A stretch of DNA of 22,557 nt from Methanolinea sp. UBA275 (GTDB taxonomy: Archaea; Halobacteriota; Methanomicrobia; Methanomicrobiales; Methanospirillaceae). Of the stretch, positions 22,264-22,557 are shown in pieces (position 1 is the stretch's first letter; the number at the start of each line of letters is the position of its first letter). The stretch lies in assembly GCA_002506105.1 (NCBI GenBank), contig DAWU01000067.1, forward strand, positions 1-22,557, in the 5' to 3' direction. Made by a program: the position numbers and the translations under genes. Under the pieces are notes generated by a model that worked only from the letters and a program-made list of their open reading frames with translations, did no database searches and was not told where the DNA came from.

Positions 22264-22557
22264 TCAGGGGCACATGTTCCCCTGCGTAAGTCCCCTGACC
22301 GTGGAATTCCATACGGTGCGGAGTTCTTCAATATCCATACCCTGCATCGCATAGATAAGGAGGCCCTGGAAAAGGGCATTGAAGGTGCAGGCAAGAACCC
22401 TCACATCAGTATCTTTCCTGATCTCCCCGGTTTCCTGTCGCTCCGCGAGGAAGCCGGCGATCATATCGAGGAACTTCTGCCTGTCATCCATGATGATCGA
22501 TCTCAAACGCTCATCCCGGGTGGTGATGGCAACGGTAGTGTGCATATAAAGCTGTAA
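22264..22557 (-). CDS. TetR/AcrR-type regulator, C-terminal part (cut by window end)
   Basis: The frame is open to the last base of the window, so the N-terminal DNA-binding half is outside and the first visible residues are LQLYMHTTVAITTRDERL. The 97 visible residues look like the end of a TetR ligand-binding domain: amphipathic helices FLDMIAGFLAERQETGEI, RVLACTFNALFQGLLIYAMQG and IEELRTVWNSTVRGL. The ALFQGLLIYA segment matches the usual dimerisation helix. Such regulators often control an adjacent efflux pump, and this one converges on RND2 with 75 bases between stops. The call rests on pattern alone because the helix-turn-helix cannot be seen. The terminal 23-bp repeat lies inside this frame. 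Confidence 0.75.
   Translation of the reverse strand, partial: LQLYMHTTVAITTRDERLRSIIMDDRQKFLDMIAGFLAERQETGEIRKDTDVRVLACTFNALFQGLLIYAMQGMDIEELRTVWNSTVRGLTQGNMCP
22534..22556. repeat. Right copy of 23-bp inverted terminal repeat
   Basis: This is an exact reverse complement of bases 1-23. It lies within the coding frame of the TetR-type gene. Confidence 0.85.

Noticed and set aside
1..22557. A transposon or integrative element bounded by the terminal repeats
   Set aside because: No transposase, integrase or target duplication is visible; the repeat is better explained by an assembly end.

Overview
The window looks like chromosomal or contig sequence from a methanogenic archaeon, most likely of the Methanomicrobiales. 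This is an inference from gene content: DUF3821-like S-layer-type surface proteins, a COG1361 surface protein beside HAE3-type RND exporters, a TrmB-family regulator, a multi-PAS sensor kinase, small CxxC zinc ribbons, and archaeal TATA-type promoters with short or absent leaders. I see no rRNA, tRNA, CRISPR array or transposase.

Left part (1-7243). Two small zinc-ribbon proteins lie on the minus strand (156-344 and 614-781), followed by a DUF308/HdeD membrane protein on the plus strand (1130-1705). A macrodomain protein with an unassigned C-terminal extension comes next on the minus strand (1836-2627). A large surface lipoprotein-like protein (minus, 2770-4692) is divergent from a small membrane-anchored glycoprotein-like protein (plus, 4821-5612). 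A pirin (5805-6662) and an FMN split-barrel protein (6839-7243) close this part.

Middle part (7574-14450). A 1372-residue protein has an N-terminal receiver, eight PAS domains and a C-terminal histidine kinase. It converges on a DHA2-type MFS drug exporter. A ZnT9-like cation diffusion facilitator follows on the same strand as the MFS gene.

Right part (14693-22557). This is the most coherent functional unit: an HAE3-type RND exporter (RND1) preceded on its own strand by a membrane-anchored COG1361 surface protein, a divergent TrmB-family regulator, a second RND exporter (RND2) downstream of the regulator, and the 3' part of a TetR-type regulator convergent with RND2. An identical dyad, GTTGT-N10-ACAAC, occurs in the regulator/COG1361 divergent promoter region and again upstream of RND2. 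I infer one small regulon: an envelope efflux or lipid/amphiphile export module with two paralogous pumps, one surface partner and a shared operator.

The first 23 bases of the window recur as an exact reverse complement at its far end. This suggests the window is a whole contig ending at a repeated k-mer, or has been joined at a short inverted repeat.
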